From JBMNOI01 sp050942995 (GTDB lineage: Bacteria; Chloroflexota; Anaerolineae; UBA1429), in contig JBMNOI010000078.1 in assembly GCA_050942995.1 (NCBI GenBank), positions 1 through 17,624 on the forward strand: a stretch of DNA of 17,624 nucleotides. The letters are read 5' to 3'. Shown here in pieces: positions 5,036 through 11,305 of the stretch. Every line of letters starts with the position of its first letter. The first letter of the stretch is position 1. A model generated the notes under the pieces. The model was given only the letters and a program-made list of their open reading frames with translations, was not told the DNA's origin and did no database searches. Both the position numbers and the translations under genes were made by a program.

Positions 5036-6130
5036 TTAGATGCGATCGCTCCAGTACATATAGGGGTACCCGGCGGGGAAGAGCGCCTCCAGCACGGGCA
5101 GATCCTCATCGCGCACGCGGGCATCGCTCTCGAACAGGGCATCGCCCACGCGCCGATAGCCCAGCACAAGCTGAGTCAGCAGCGTCTGTGGCATTTCGAT
5201 GCAGACTTGGCGCCCTCCGGCGGAAAGCGTCACCCGGTCGGTGCCCAGATCGGTGGCGCACACCAGCGAGCCGCAACAACCGGCCAGGCCCGCCACGGCC
5301 AGGCGTCGAACAAAGAGCGGCTCCAGCAGGCCCAGCAGACCGATCTGGTCGATGATGCGGGCCATGCCCACCGAACGCCGCGGGTAGGTGATGCGCATCT
5401 CGCAGCCCCAACGTCGGCAATACTCGGCAAAGGGATCGTCCGCCGGCAGATGATAGATCACCTTGCCCCGACGCCCCTCCAGCGCCATATGCCCTCCCTC
5501 GGCCAGCAGGAGACGAAACACCGAGGGATCGGCATAGCCGATCTCGGCGATGGTGACATCCCGGGCGTCCAGTTGATGGACGAAATAGCCCACCACACGG
5601 CCACCCCGAAGCAGCACCTTTTCGCCGATGCGGTCACTCCAGTCCACCCCCACATTGAATCGCCGCCAGCCGGCCGGATCGCGCACTACGGCGCCGGAAC
5701 GTCCGGCCGACATTGCGCGATAGATCGCGAGCACCTCCGGGATATCCTCTGCAGTAAAGGGACGCACGGCATAATCACCGTCGGGGAGGCAGGCGTCGGC
5801 GGCATCCCGCGCCTCGATCCGCATCTGGCTGTCGGCCATGGCCGAGACGAAACCGAATTTGGTATAGTAATTCTCGATACCAAACAACACCGAGAGGTGA
5901 TAGCCCTCCCGTTGCATCAGGGCGACACTCTCCTCCAGCACGCGGCGCGAATGTCCCTGCATACGGTAATCGCGGCGGGTGTATACCCCGCCGATGCCGC
6001 CACAGCGCACCGGCACATCGCCGATCTGCATCGACATATCGAACAGCGTCAGGCCGCTGACGGGCTTTTCATCGACCACGACCTCGACGTGTGTGCCGCG
6101 GTCGAAGGGTCTGTAGCGCAATTCGGGCAC
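5036..6130 (-). CDS. GNAT N-acetyltransferase, Eis-like multidomain type
   Basis: This 364-residue protein transfers an acetyl group from acetyl-CoA to an amine. The N-terminal GNAT fold shows GIGGVYTRRDYRMQGHSRRVL (motif A, with the pyrophosphate loop R-M-Q-G-H-S at 56-61) and GIENYYTKFGF (84-94, motif B). A second GNAT-like repeat and a C-terminal sterol-carrier-like domain follow (about 250-364, ending LEALFPAGYPYMYWSDRI). This layout and length fit the Eis/enhanced-intracellular-survival family, whose characterised members acetylate lysines or aminoglycosides. The substrate here is unknown. The start is GTG at 6130, supported by GAGGAGGTG about 8 bases upstream. A good promoter lies at 6164-6192. 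The window end of the protein is intact. Confidence 0.88.
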   Translation of the reverse strand: MPELRYRPFDRGTHVEVVVDEKPVSGLTLFDMSMQIGDVPVRCGGIGGVYTRRDYRMQGHSRRVLEESVALMQREGYHLSVLFGIENYYTKFGFVSAMADSQMRIEARDAADACLPDGDYAVRPFTAEDIPEVLAIYRAMSAGRSGAVVRDPAGWRRFNVGVDWSDRIGEKVLLRGGRVVGYFVHQLDARDVTIAEIGYADPSVFRLLLAEGGHMALEGRRGKVIYHLPADDPFAEYCRRWGCEMRITYPRRSVGMARIIDQIGLLGLLEPLFVRRLAVAGLAGCCGSLVCATDLGTDRVTLSAGGRQVCIEMPQTLLTQLVLGYRRVGDALFESDARVRDEDLPVLEALFPAGYPYMYWSDRI

Positions 6131-6163
6131 GAGATATCACCTCCTCAAGGGAATGCGGCCCCC

Positions 6164-6192
6164 ATTATAGGGAGAGCAGAAACGTTCGCCAA
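6164..6192 (-). promoter_or_regulatory. Sigma70-type promoter for the GNAT gene
   Basis: On the minus strand there is TTGGCG (6192-6187), a 17-nt spacer and a perfect TATAAT (6169-6164). The predicted start of transcription is near 6157, 27 bases before the GTG start codon. Confidence 0.6.
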
Positions 6193-6229
6193 AGTGATGA
6201 TGTCTTTGACGCTCTTGAGGAATCGGCCC

Positions 6230-6258
6230 TGTACAGCAGAGGAATAAGGCGTTATACT
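6230..6258 (+). promoter_or_regulatory. Probable promoter for the URO-D family gene
   Basis: TGTACA (6230-6235), a 17-nt spacer and TATACT (6253-6258) lie 27 bases before the ATG at 6285. The -35 is weak (4 of 6). The gene diverges from the GNAT gene, whose promoter is 40-90 bases away. Confidence 0.45.
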
Positions 6259-6284
6259 AGACCTATCACAATTGGGGGTGACGG

Positions 6285-7274
6285 ATGAACAAGAGGGAAC
6301 GTTTCGAGGCCTTTATCGCCGGCGAGGCGGTTGATCGCGTGCCCGCCGGATTCTGGTTCCACTTTTCTCCCGAATATGCCGGGGGCGAGGCCATGGCCCG
6401 GGCCCATCTGGAATATTACCGCGCCACCGACCTGGACATCCTCAAGGTGATGAACGACACCGGCTATCGGCCCATCGGCACGGTGCGTATCGAGAGGCCG
6501 GAGGACTGGCGCTCTCTGGAGCCCACGCCGGTCTCGGACCCGATCTTTCGCAGCCACCTGGACGGCCTCAAAGGCATCGTCGACGCCGTCGGCGACGAGG
6601 TGCCCGTCATGGATACGATATTCAACCCCTACAATCAGGCCGTCGCCATCGTCCGCGCCTCGGATCCGGCCCGCTACCCCACCGAGAACGATGCGCGAAA
6701 GGCCCTACTGGCCTGGCTGCGCGACGACCCCGAGCCGGTGCTACAGGGGCTGGGCGTCATCGCCGACGATCTGGCCGAATTCTATCGCGCCTGCGTAAAC
6801 GAGGCGGGCGTACACGGCTTTTACTACTCGGCCCAGGGCGGCGAGCGCGATCTCTTCAGCGACGCCGAACACGCTCGATTCATCAAACCGTTCGACCTGC
6901 GGGTGCTTTCGGCAATCGCTCCGGTCGCCCGCTTTATCGTGGGGCATTTCTGCGGCAAGGGCATCAACCTGGCCCGCTTTCAGGACTATCCGGTGCAGGT
7001 GGCCAACTGGGCCCATCACGCCGACAACCTCTCGTTGAGTGAGGGGCGACGTCTGTTCGGCGACATCTCGATCCTGGGCGGCATGGACGAGCGCGGTCCG
7101 CTGGTGTACGGGCCACGCGAGGGGATCGTCAAAGAGATCAAGGAGGCCCTGCGCGAGATGGGCACCCGTGGATTCATGCTGGGCGCGGGCTGCACCGTGC
7201 CGGGCGATGTGCCGCTGGAAAACTTGATCTACGCGCGGCAGGTGATGGGAGAGCTGTCGGCAGCGGCGCTGTAG
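6285..7274 (+). CDS. Uroporphyrinogen decarboxylase superfamily protein (methyltransferase-like)
   Basis: This is a 329-residue TIM-barrel protein of the URO-D superfamily, which includes haem-pathway HemE and the MtaA/CmuA corrinoid:thiol methyltransferases. The N-terminus MNKRERFEAFIAGEAVDRVP is typical, but the arginine-rich HemE signature near the N-terminus is absent. It has H-F-C (His221, Cys223) and a late Cys303 in GAGCTVPGDVPLENL, the spacing of the zinc-binding H-x-C...C triad of methylcobalamin-dependent methyltransferases. A methyl-transfer or demethylation role is therefore more likely than haem synthesis. No corrinoid protein gene is adjacent, so the partner is unknown. The ATG at 6285 has GGGGGTG upstream. 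It is followed 42 bases later by a conserved hypothetical gene on the same strand. Confidence 0.85.
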   Translation: MNKRERFEAFIAGEAVDRVPAGFWFHFSPEYAGGEAMARAHLEYYRATDLDILKVMNDTGYRPIGTVRIERPEDWRSLEPTPVSDPIFRSHLDGLKGIVDAVGDEVPVMDTIFNPYNQAVAIVRASDPARYPTENDARKALLAWLRDDPEPVLQGLGVIADDLAEFYRACVNEAGVHGFYYSAQGGERDLFSDAEHARFIKPFDLRVLSAIAPVARFIVGHFCGKGINLARFQDYPVQVANWAHHADNLSLSEGRRLFGDISILGGMDERGPLVYGPREGIVKEIKEALREMGTRGFMLGAGCTVPGDVPLENLIYARQVMGELSAAAL

Positions 7275-7316
7275 CCGGCAGCGGCACCGCCTGCCCTCCG
7301 GGGAAAGGGGTTCGCC

Positions 7317-7871
7317 ATGGGATTCTGGGACGAGCCGTGGATAGACGCCTTGGATGACGCCCGGGAGTACGCCTCGCACGAAGAACGGGTGCTGGTGGCG
7401 GTGGTGCCACGCCCGCAGGATTGGGCGCGGGTCCTCGCCGAGGGCTGGTATCGCATTCCCTACAATCGGGCGCCACGGCAGATGGGGGCCGAGTATCTGG
7501 CCTTTTACCACCCGGGGGCCTATCCCGAGCCGCTGCGCCATACGATATCCTACTATGCGCCGGTGCGGCGTTATCGCCTGGTGCGCCGGTGCGAACTGCT
7601 GCCCGATGAGGCCGACCATCCTCGGGCCGACGACCTCTACTATCGCATCGACCTGGGGCCGCTGGAGATGCTGCCCCGACCGGTGCCCAGCCCCCGACTG
7701 CGCCGCGTCACCTTTATCATGACCACCCTGCCACGGCTGTTTCAGGCGCGCGAGATCGGCGACCTGTGGCTGCGCGAGACACGTGTCGAAGCTCGCCGTC
7801 GCGCCTACCGGCTCCGCGAATCGTCGTCCTCCCCTTGGCCGCCGGCCCCGATAGCGGTATACTCCTCATGA
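7317..7871 (+). CDS. Conserved hypothetical protein (YRIP/AFY/TT-motif family)
   Basis: This is a soluble-looking 184-residue protein with no signal or membrane segment. Landmarks in order are GWYRIPYNRAP (43-53), YLAFYHPGAY, SYYAPVRRYRLVRRCELLPDE, HPRADDLYYRIDLGPL, LPRPVPSPRLRRVTFIMTT and a poorly conserved Ser/Pro tail from about 165. I recall similar proteins in cyanobacteria and Chloroflexota, sometimes fused to a DUF559-like nuclease domain; that memory is not checked. No catalytic motif is visible. The start at 7317 has GGGGAAAGGGG upstream. It lies between the URO-D family gene (42-base gap) and glgX (33-base gap to the chosen TTG) and may be cotranscribed with both. A promoter for glgX seems to lie inside its last codons. 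Confidence 0.7.
   Translation: MGFWDEPWIDALDDAREYASHEERVLVAVVPRPQDWARVLAEGWYRIPYNRAPRQMGAEYLAFYHPGAYPEPLRHTISYYAPVRRYRLVRRCELLPDEADHPRADDLYYRIDLGPLEMLPRPVPSPRLRRVTFIMTTLPRLFQAREIGDLWLRETRVEARRRAYRLRESSSSPWPPAPIAVYSS
7835..7864 (+). promoter_or_regulatory. Possible internal promoter for glgX
   Basis: TTGGCC (7835-7840), an 18-nt spacer and TATACT (7859-7864) fall in the 3' end of the preceding gene, 41 bases before the proposed glgX start. The score is moderate, and readthrough from upstream is also possible. Confidence 0.35.
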
Positions 7872-7904
7872 TATAACCTTGTCGTGAGGGGGGAGGAGTC
7901 GGGA

Positions 7905-10010
7905 TTGAGCGAAAACGCACCGCCATATGGGCCAATTCGTGTGGAGGAGGGTCGCCCCGATCCGCTGGGGGCCACCATCCAGGGTGACGGCGTCAACTTT
8001 TCCCTGTATGCAGCCGACGCCACGTCGGTGGAGCTGCTGCTGTTCGACGACGTCGATCAGGCCGAGCCCGCTCACGTCATCCCCCTGCATCCCCCTCAGC
8101 ACAAGACCTTTAACTACTGGCACGTCCTGGTAAAGGGCATCGGCGACGGCCGGCTCTACGCCTATCGGGTCGACGGCCCCTACCTTCCCGACGAGGGGCT
8201 ACGGTTCAACCGCAACAAGCTGCTGGTGGACCCCTACGCCCGGGCGATAGTCGCCGGTTCGGCGCGCTCTCGCGAGGCGGCCCGTGGATTCGGCGATAAC
8301 GCCGGTCGGGCATATCTTTCGGTGGTGGTGGATCTAGACGGCTACGGCTGGGAGGGTGACCGCCCCCTGCAGCGCCCCATGTCCGAGAGTGTGATCTATG
8401 AGATGCACGTGCGCGGGTTCACCCGGCATCCCTCATCGGGAGTGGCCTGCCCCGGCACCTATGCCGGCGTCATCGAGCGCATCCCCTATCTGCGCGATCT
8501 GGGAGTGACGGCCGTCGAGCTGCTGCCGGTGCACCAGTTCGACGAGCAGGATATCCTCTACCGCAACCCGCTGACGGGCGAGCCCCTGAGCAACTACTGG
8601 GGATATTCCACCGTGGGCTATTTCGCCCCTCATGCCGCCTATGCCTATCGGCACCAGGTGGGCGCCGTCATCGACGAGTTTCGCGACATGGTCAAGGCGC
8701 TGCACCGCGCCGGCATCGAGGTGATTCTGGATGTGGTGTTCAACCACACCGCCGAGTATGACGAGACCGGCCCCACCCTCATGTTCCGCGGCCTGGCCAA
8801 CCCCACTTATTACCTGCTCAGGCCGCACAAACGCTACTATCAGGACTATACCGGATGCGGCCACACGGTCAACGCCAACCACTCGGTGGTGCGGCGGTTG
8901 ATCCGTGAATGTCTGCGCTATTGGGTACGCGAGTTTCACGTCGACGGCTTTCGTTTCGACCTGGCCTCGGCGCTATCGCGTGACGAGCGCGGTCGGCCCA
9001 TGGCCGATTCGCCCATCCTGTGGGAGATCGAGACCGACCCGGTGCTGGCGGGCACCAAGCTCATCGCCGAGGCGTGGGACGCCGCCGGACTTTATCAACT
9101 TGGGGGCTTTACCGGCGAGCGCTGGGCCGAGTGGAACGGACGCTTTCGCGACGACGTGCGCCGCTTTGTGCGCGGCGACCGCGATACCGTGCGCGAACTG
9201 GCCTGGCGACTCACCGGCAGTTTCGATGTGTTCCGCAACAAAGCCCGTTATGTCTCGCATCAGAGCGTGAACTATATCACCGCTCATGATGGCTTTACAC
9301 TGCACGATCTGGTATCGTACAACGAAAAGCACAACATCGCCAACGGCGAAAAGAACCTCGATGGCGCCACGGACAATTATTCCTGGAACTGTGGCGTAGA
9401 GGGGCCAACCGATGATGTCGAGATACTGCGTCTGCGCAAGCGCCAGATGAAAAACCTCATGGCGCTGCTGCTGATGGCCCGGGGCACCCCCATGCTGCTG
9501 GGCGGCGACGAATTCGCCCGCACCCAGCGGGGCAACAACAACGCCTACTGCCAGGATAACGAAATCAGCTGGTTCGACTGGACACTACTGGAAACGCATA
9601 GCGACCTGCACCGCTTTGTCCGCCACCTGATCGCGCTGCGCCGCAGCCGGCGCACCCTCACCGCCGACCATTCGCTCAACGATCGCCACTACCAGCAGGC
9701 CCTGGAGCAAGGCGTAACCTTTCACGGGGTGCGGCTGCGGCAGCCCGACTGGAGTTATCACTCTCACTCGTTGGCCGTTCAGTTTCACGGACTGGAGGGA
9801 GAGGAGGATGTGTACCTCATCGCCAACGCCTACACCGAGGCGCTGGATTTCGAACTGCCGGCAGGCCGCCGATGGCGGCGCGTGGTGGATACGGCGCTGG
9901 ATTCGCCCGAGGATATCATCCCGGAGATAGAGAGGGCCCCTGCCGTCACGCGCTATTGCGCTGCGCCCCGCTCGGTGGTGATCCTGCTGGGGCCGCCGCA
10001 CAAGCATTAA
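7905..10010 (+). CDS. glgX: Glycogen debranching enzyme GlgX (GH13 isoamylase type)
   Basis: This 701-residue enzyme hydrolyses alpha-1,6 branches of phosphorylase-trimmed glycogen in the cytoplasm. An N-terminal CBM48 domain (about 15-110) is followed by the GH13 barrel. The barrel has region I DVVFNH (276-281), region II GFRFDLA with nucleophile Asp352, region III IAEAWD with acid Glu389 and region IV TAHDG with His461-Asp462. NEISWFDW and a C-terminal beta domain follow. The length matches the family. The frame opens with GTG at 7884, but TTG at 7905 is better placed: GGGGAGGAG (7891-7899) precedes it by 5 bases, whereas the GTG has no Shine-Dalgarno and would itself overlap this one. No other glycogen genes are in the window. 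A bidirectional terminator follows at 10072. Confidence 0.95.
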   Translation: MSENAPPYGPIRVEEGRPDPLGATIQGDGVNFSLYAADATSVELLLFDDVDQAEPAHVIPLHPPQHKTFNYWHVLVKGIGDGRLYAYRVDGPYLPDEGLRFNRNKLLVDPYARAIVAGSARSREAARGFGDNAGRAYLSVVVDLDGYGWEGDRPLQRPMSESVIYEMHVRGFTRHPSSGVACPGTYAGVIERIPYLRDLGVTAVELLPVHQFDEQDILYRNPLTGEPLSNYWGYSTVGYFAPHAAYAYRHQVGAVIDEFRDMVKALHRAGIEVILDVVFNHTAEYDETGPTLMFRGLANPTYYLLRPHKRYYQDYTGCGHTVNANHSVVRRLIRECLRYWVREFHVDGFRFDLASALSRDERGRPMADSPILWEIETDPVLAGTKLIAEAWDAAGLYQLGGFTGERWAEWNGRFRDDVRRFVRGDRDTVRELAWRLTGSFDVFRNKARYVSHQSVNYITAHDGFTLHDLVSYNEKHNIANGEKNLDGATDNYSWNCGVEGPTDDVEILRLRKRQMKNLMALLLMARGTPMLLGGDEFARTQRGNNNAYCQDNEISWFDWTLLETHSDLHRFVRHLIALRRSRRTLTADHSLNDRHYQQALEQGVTFHGVRLRQPDWSYHSHSLAVQFHGLEGEEDVYLIANAYTEALDFELPAGRRWRRVVDTALDSPEDIIPEIERAPAVTRYCAAPRSVVILLGPPHKH

Positions 10011-10071
10011 GGGAACGAGGTCGTCCCGAGCCGACCCGCCCCCGGCGCAGGAATGCCCGTGACATGAGAAA

Positions 10072-10094
10072 AGGGCCTCCCTATGGGAGGCCCT
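10072..10094. terminator. Bidirectional intrinsic terminator between glgX and hpt
   Basis: AGGGCCTCCC (10072-10081), loop TAT and GGGAGGCCCT (10085-10094) form a perfect 10-bp stem. GATTTT follows on the plus strand and TTTTCTC on the minus strand (the A-run at 10069-10072). It sits 62 bases past glgX and 29 bases past the hpt stop, serving two convergent units. Confidence 0.85.
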
Positions 10095-10122
10095 GATTTT
10101 GCGCTGATACGGCGATCGACCT

Positions 10123-10680
10123 TCAGCGGGCGCGGCCGTTTCCTTTGAGCACGCCGACAAAAGGCAGATTGCGGTAGTGGCCGGATATATCCAGCCCATA
10201 GCCCACGACAAACTGGTCGGGCAGGCGAAATCCCTGGTACGCCAGAGGGATATCGATGAGCCGTCGATGAGGCCGATCGAACAACACGCACACCTCCAGG
10301 CTGGCCGGATTGCGCGCGCGCAGGGTTCGCAACAGATAGTTGAGGGTCAGACCGGTATCGATGACGTCCTCGACAAAGATGACGTGCCGGCCGGTGATGG
10401 GCTGATCCAGGTCCTTGGTAATCCGCACAGTGCCCGAGGCCTGGCTGGATGTATACTGGCTGACGGCCATGAAATCCAGCGTCATCGGGATGGTGATATG
10501 CCGTAACAGATCGCCGATAAAGAGGACAACGCCGCTAAGCACGCCGACGAGAAGCGGGTTCTTACCCGCATAATCACGTGATAACTGCCTGGCGATCTCG
10601 GCCACCCGAAGCTGAATCACCTCTTCGGTATAGAGCACCTCGGCCACATCGTCGGCTATGCGTTCACTCGGTATCCTCAT
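10123..10680 (-). CDS. hpt: Hypoxanthine phosphoribosyltransferase
   Basis: This 185-residue purine-salvage enzyme makes IMP (and usually GMP) from hypoxanthine or guanine and PRPP. It has VGVLSGVVLFIGDLLRHI (45-62, PPi loop), the flexible loop SQYTSSQASGTVRITKDL (74-91), the PRPP-binding motif VEDVIDTGLT (103-112) with its paired acidic residues, and FVVGYGLDISGHYRNLPFVGVL (157-178), the family's C-terminal signature. The length is normal. The ATG at 10680 lies inside the upstream minus-strand gene, overlapping it by 17 bases, with AGAGG (about 10696-10692) as a modest Shine-Dalgarno; translational coupling is likely. It is cotranscribed from a consensus promoter at 11137-11164. A tilS or ftsH neighbour, common for hpt, is absent. 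Confidence 0.95.
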   Translation of the reverse strand: MRIPSERIADDVAEVLYTEEVIQLRVAEIARQLSRDYAGKNPLLVGVLSGVVLFIGDLLRHITIPMTLDFMAVSQYTSSQASGTVRITKDLDQPITGRHVIFVEDVIDTGLTLNYLLRTLRARNPASLEVCVLFDRPHRRLIDIPLAYQGFRLPDQFVVGYGLDISGHYRNLPFVGVLKGNGRAR

Positions 10681-11098
10681 AACCGTTCTCTACCGCCTCT
10701 TTGCCGACCAGCTCGTGGCTTCGATGGGCGATGCCGAACCGTTCCAGCAAATGGTTAAAATCTTTGCGGCTCCACAGCCGCACATTGACCTCTGGATATA
10801 ACTCGGCCAACCGTCTGAGTTTCTGCCGCTTGATACGCATCAGCCGGGGTTGCAGAGTCGTCAGCTCGACGTAGAGATTCTGGTCCACCAGGAAAAAGTC
10901 GGGCGAAAATGCCTCCAACAGGCGGCCGTCATCGTCCCAACGTAACGGAAATGTGGTGGGTTCATAACGCCAGGCGATGCCGAAAAAATCGAGGATACGG
11001 GCAAACTCCCGCTCACTGGGATGAGAGAATACGACGTCCTCGCGATCGACTTGCGGATGCTGAATGGGACAGGGTCGTGTGAGTTCTCGTGTCGTCAT
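10664..11098 (-). CDS. Small PD-(D/E)XK nuclease-like protein of unknown function
   Basis: This is a 144-residue protein with no signal peptide. The order FSHPSEREFARILDFFGIAWRYEP (24-47), FSPDFFLVDQNLYVELTTL (64-82) and then basic helix RIKRQKLRRLAELYPEVNVRLWS (88-110) matches the core of the PD-(D/E)XK nuclease fold: Glu29, Asp67 and Glu78. The catalytic Lys of E-x-K is Thr80 here (E-L-T). In my memory ELTT is usual in homologues next to hpt, so the family may bind nucleic acid or use another residue as the base. It overlaps hpt by 17 bases and shares its promoter. The ATG at 11098 has only a weak Shine-Dalgarno and lies about 32 bases past the predicted transcription start. The nuclease fold is an inference from motifs; activity is uncertain. 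Confidence 0.72.
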   Translation of the reverse strand: MTTRELTRPCPIQHPQVDREDVVFSHPSEREFARILDFFGIAWRYEPTTFPLRWDDDGRLLEAFSPDFFLVDQNLYVELTTLQPRLMRIKRQKLRRLAELYPEVNVRLWSRKDFNHLLERFGIAHRSHELVGKEAVENGYEDTE

Positions 11099-11136
11099 AC
11101 TGCTGGCTCGCTATCATGAACATAACACCTGCCTTG

Positions 11137-11164
11137 ATTATACCGCACCGTGATGGAATGTCAA
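11137..11164 (-). promoter_or_regulatory. Perfect-consensus promoter of the hpt operon
   Basis: On the minus strand there is TTGACA (11164-11159), a 16-nt spacer and TATAAT (11142-11137). Both hexamers match sigma70 consensus exactly. Transcription would begin near 11130, about 30 bases before the first start codon. Confidence 0.8.
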
Positions 11165-11238
11165 TGTTTGTGGGGAGATCTGGATAGGGAATGTCAGGAA
11201 TCCATGATGGGGTAGATGCCCGGTGTGGCCGGCGGGTT

Positions 11239-11266
11239 TTGTCATCCGCATCTCTCATGATATAGT
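11239..11266 (+). promoter_or_regulatory. Promoter of the surface-protein gene
   Basis: TTGTCA (11239-11244), a 16-nt spacer and TATAGT (11261-11266) give 5 of 6 matches each. A small palindrome AGTAC-GGTCCA-GTACT (11264-11279) overlaps the -10 end and the likely transcription start, where an operator could sit. It diverges from the hpt-operon promoter 75 bases away. Confidence 0.55.
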
Positions 11267-11305
11267 ACGGTCCAGTACTGCGCCACCACTCGGAGGGGAG
11301 AATCA

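Noticed and set aside
4945..5169. N-terminal extension of the ATPase gene up to 5169
   Set aside because: The extra 75 residues are Cys/Pro/Arg-rich shadow sequence inside the GNAT gene, while ATG 4944 has a strong Shine-Dalgarno and starts at the P-loop domain.
5207..6247. A 346-codon plus-strand open frame opposite the GNAT gene
   Set aside because: It is a shadow frame; the minus-strand product has GNAT motifs, a promoter and a Shine-Dalgarno.
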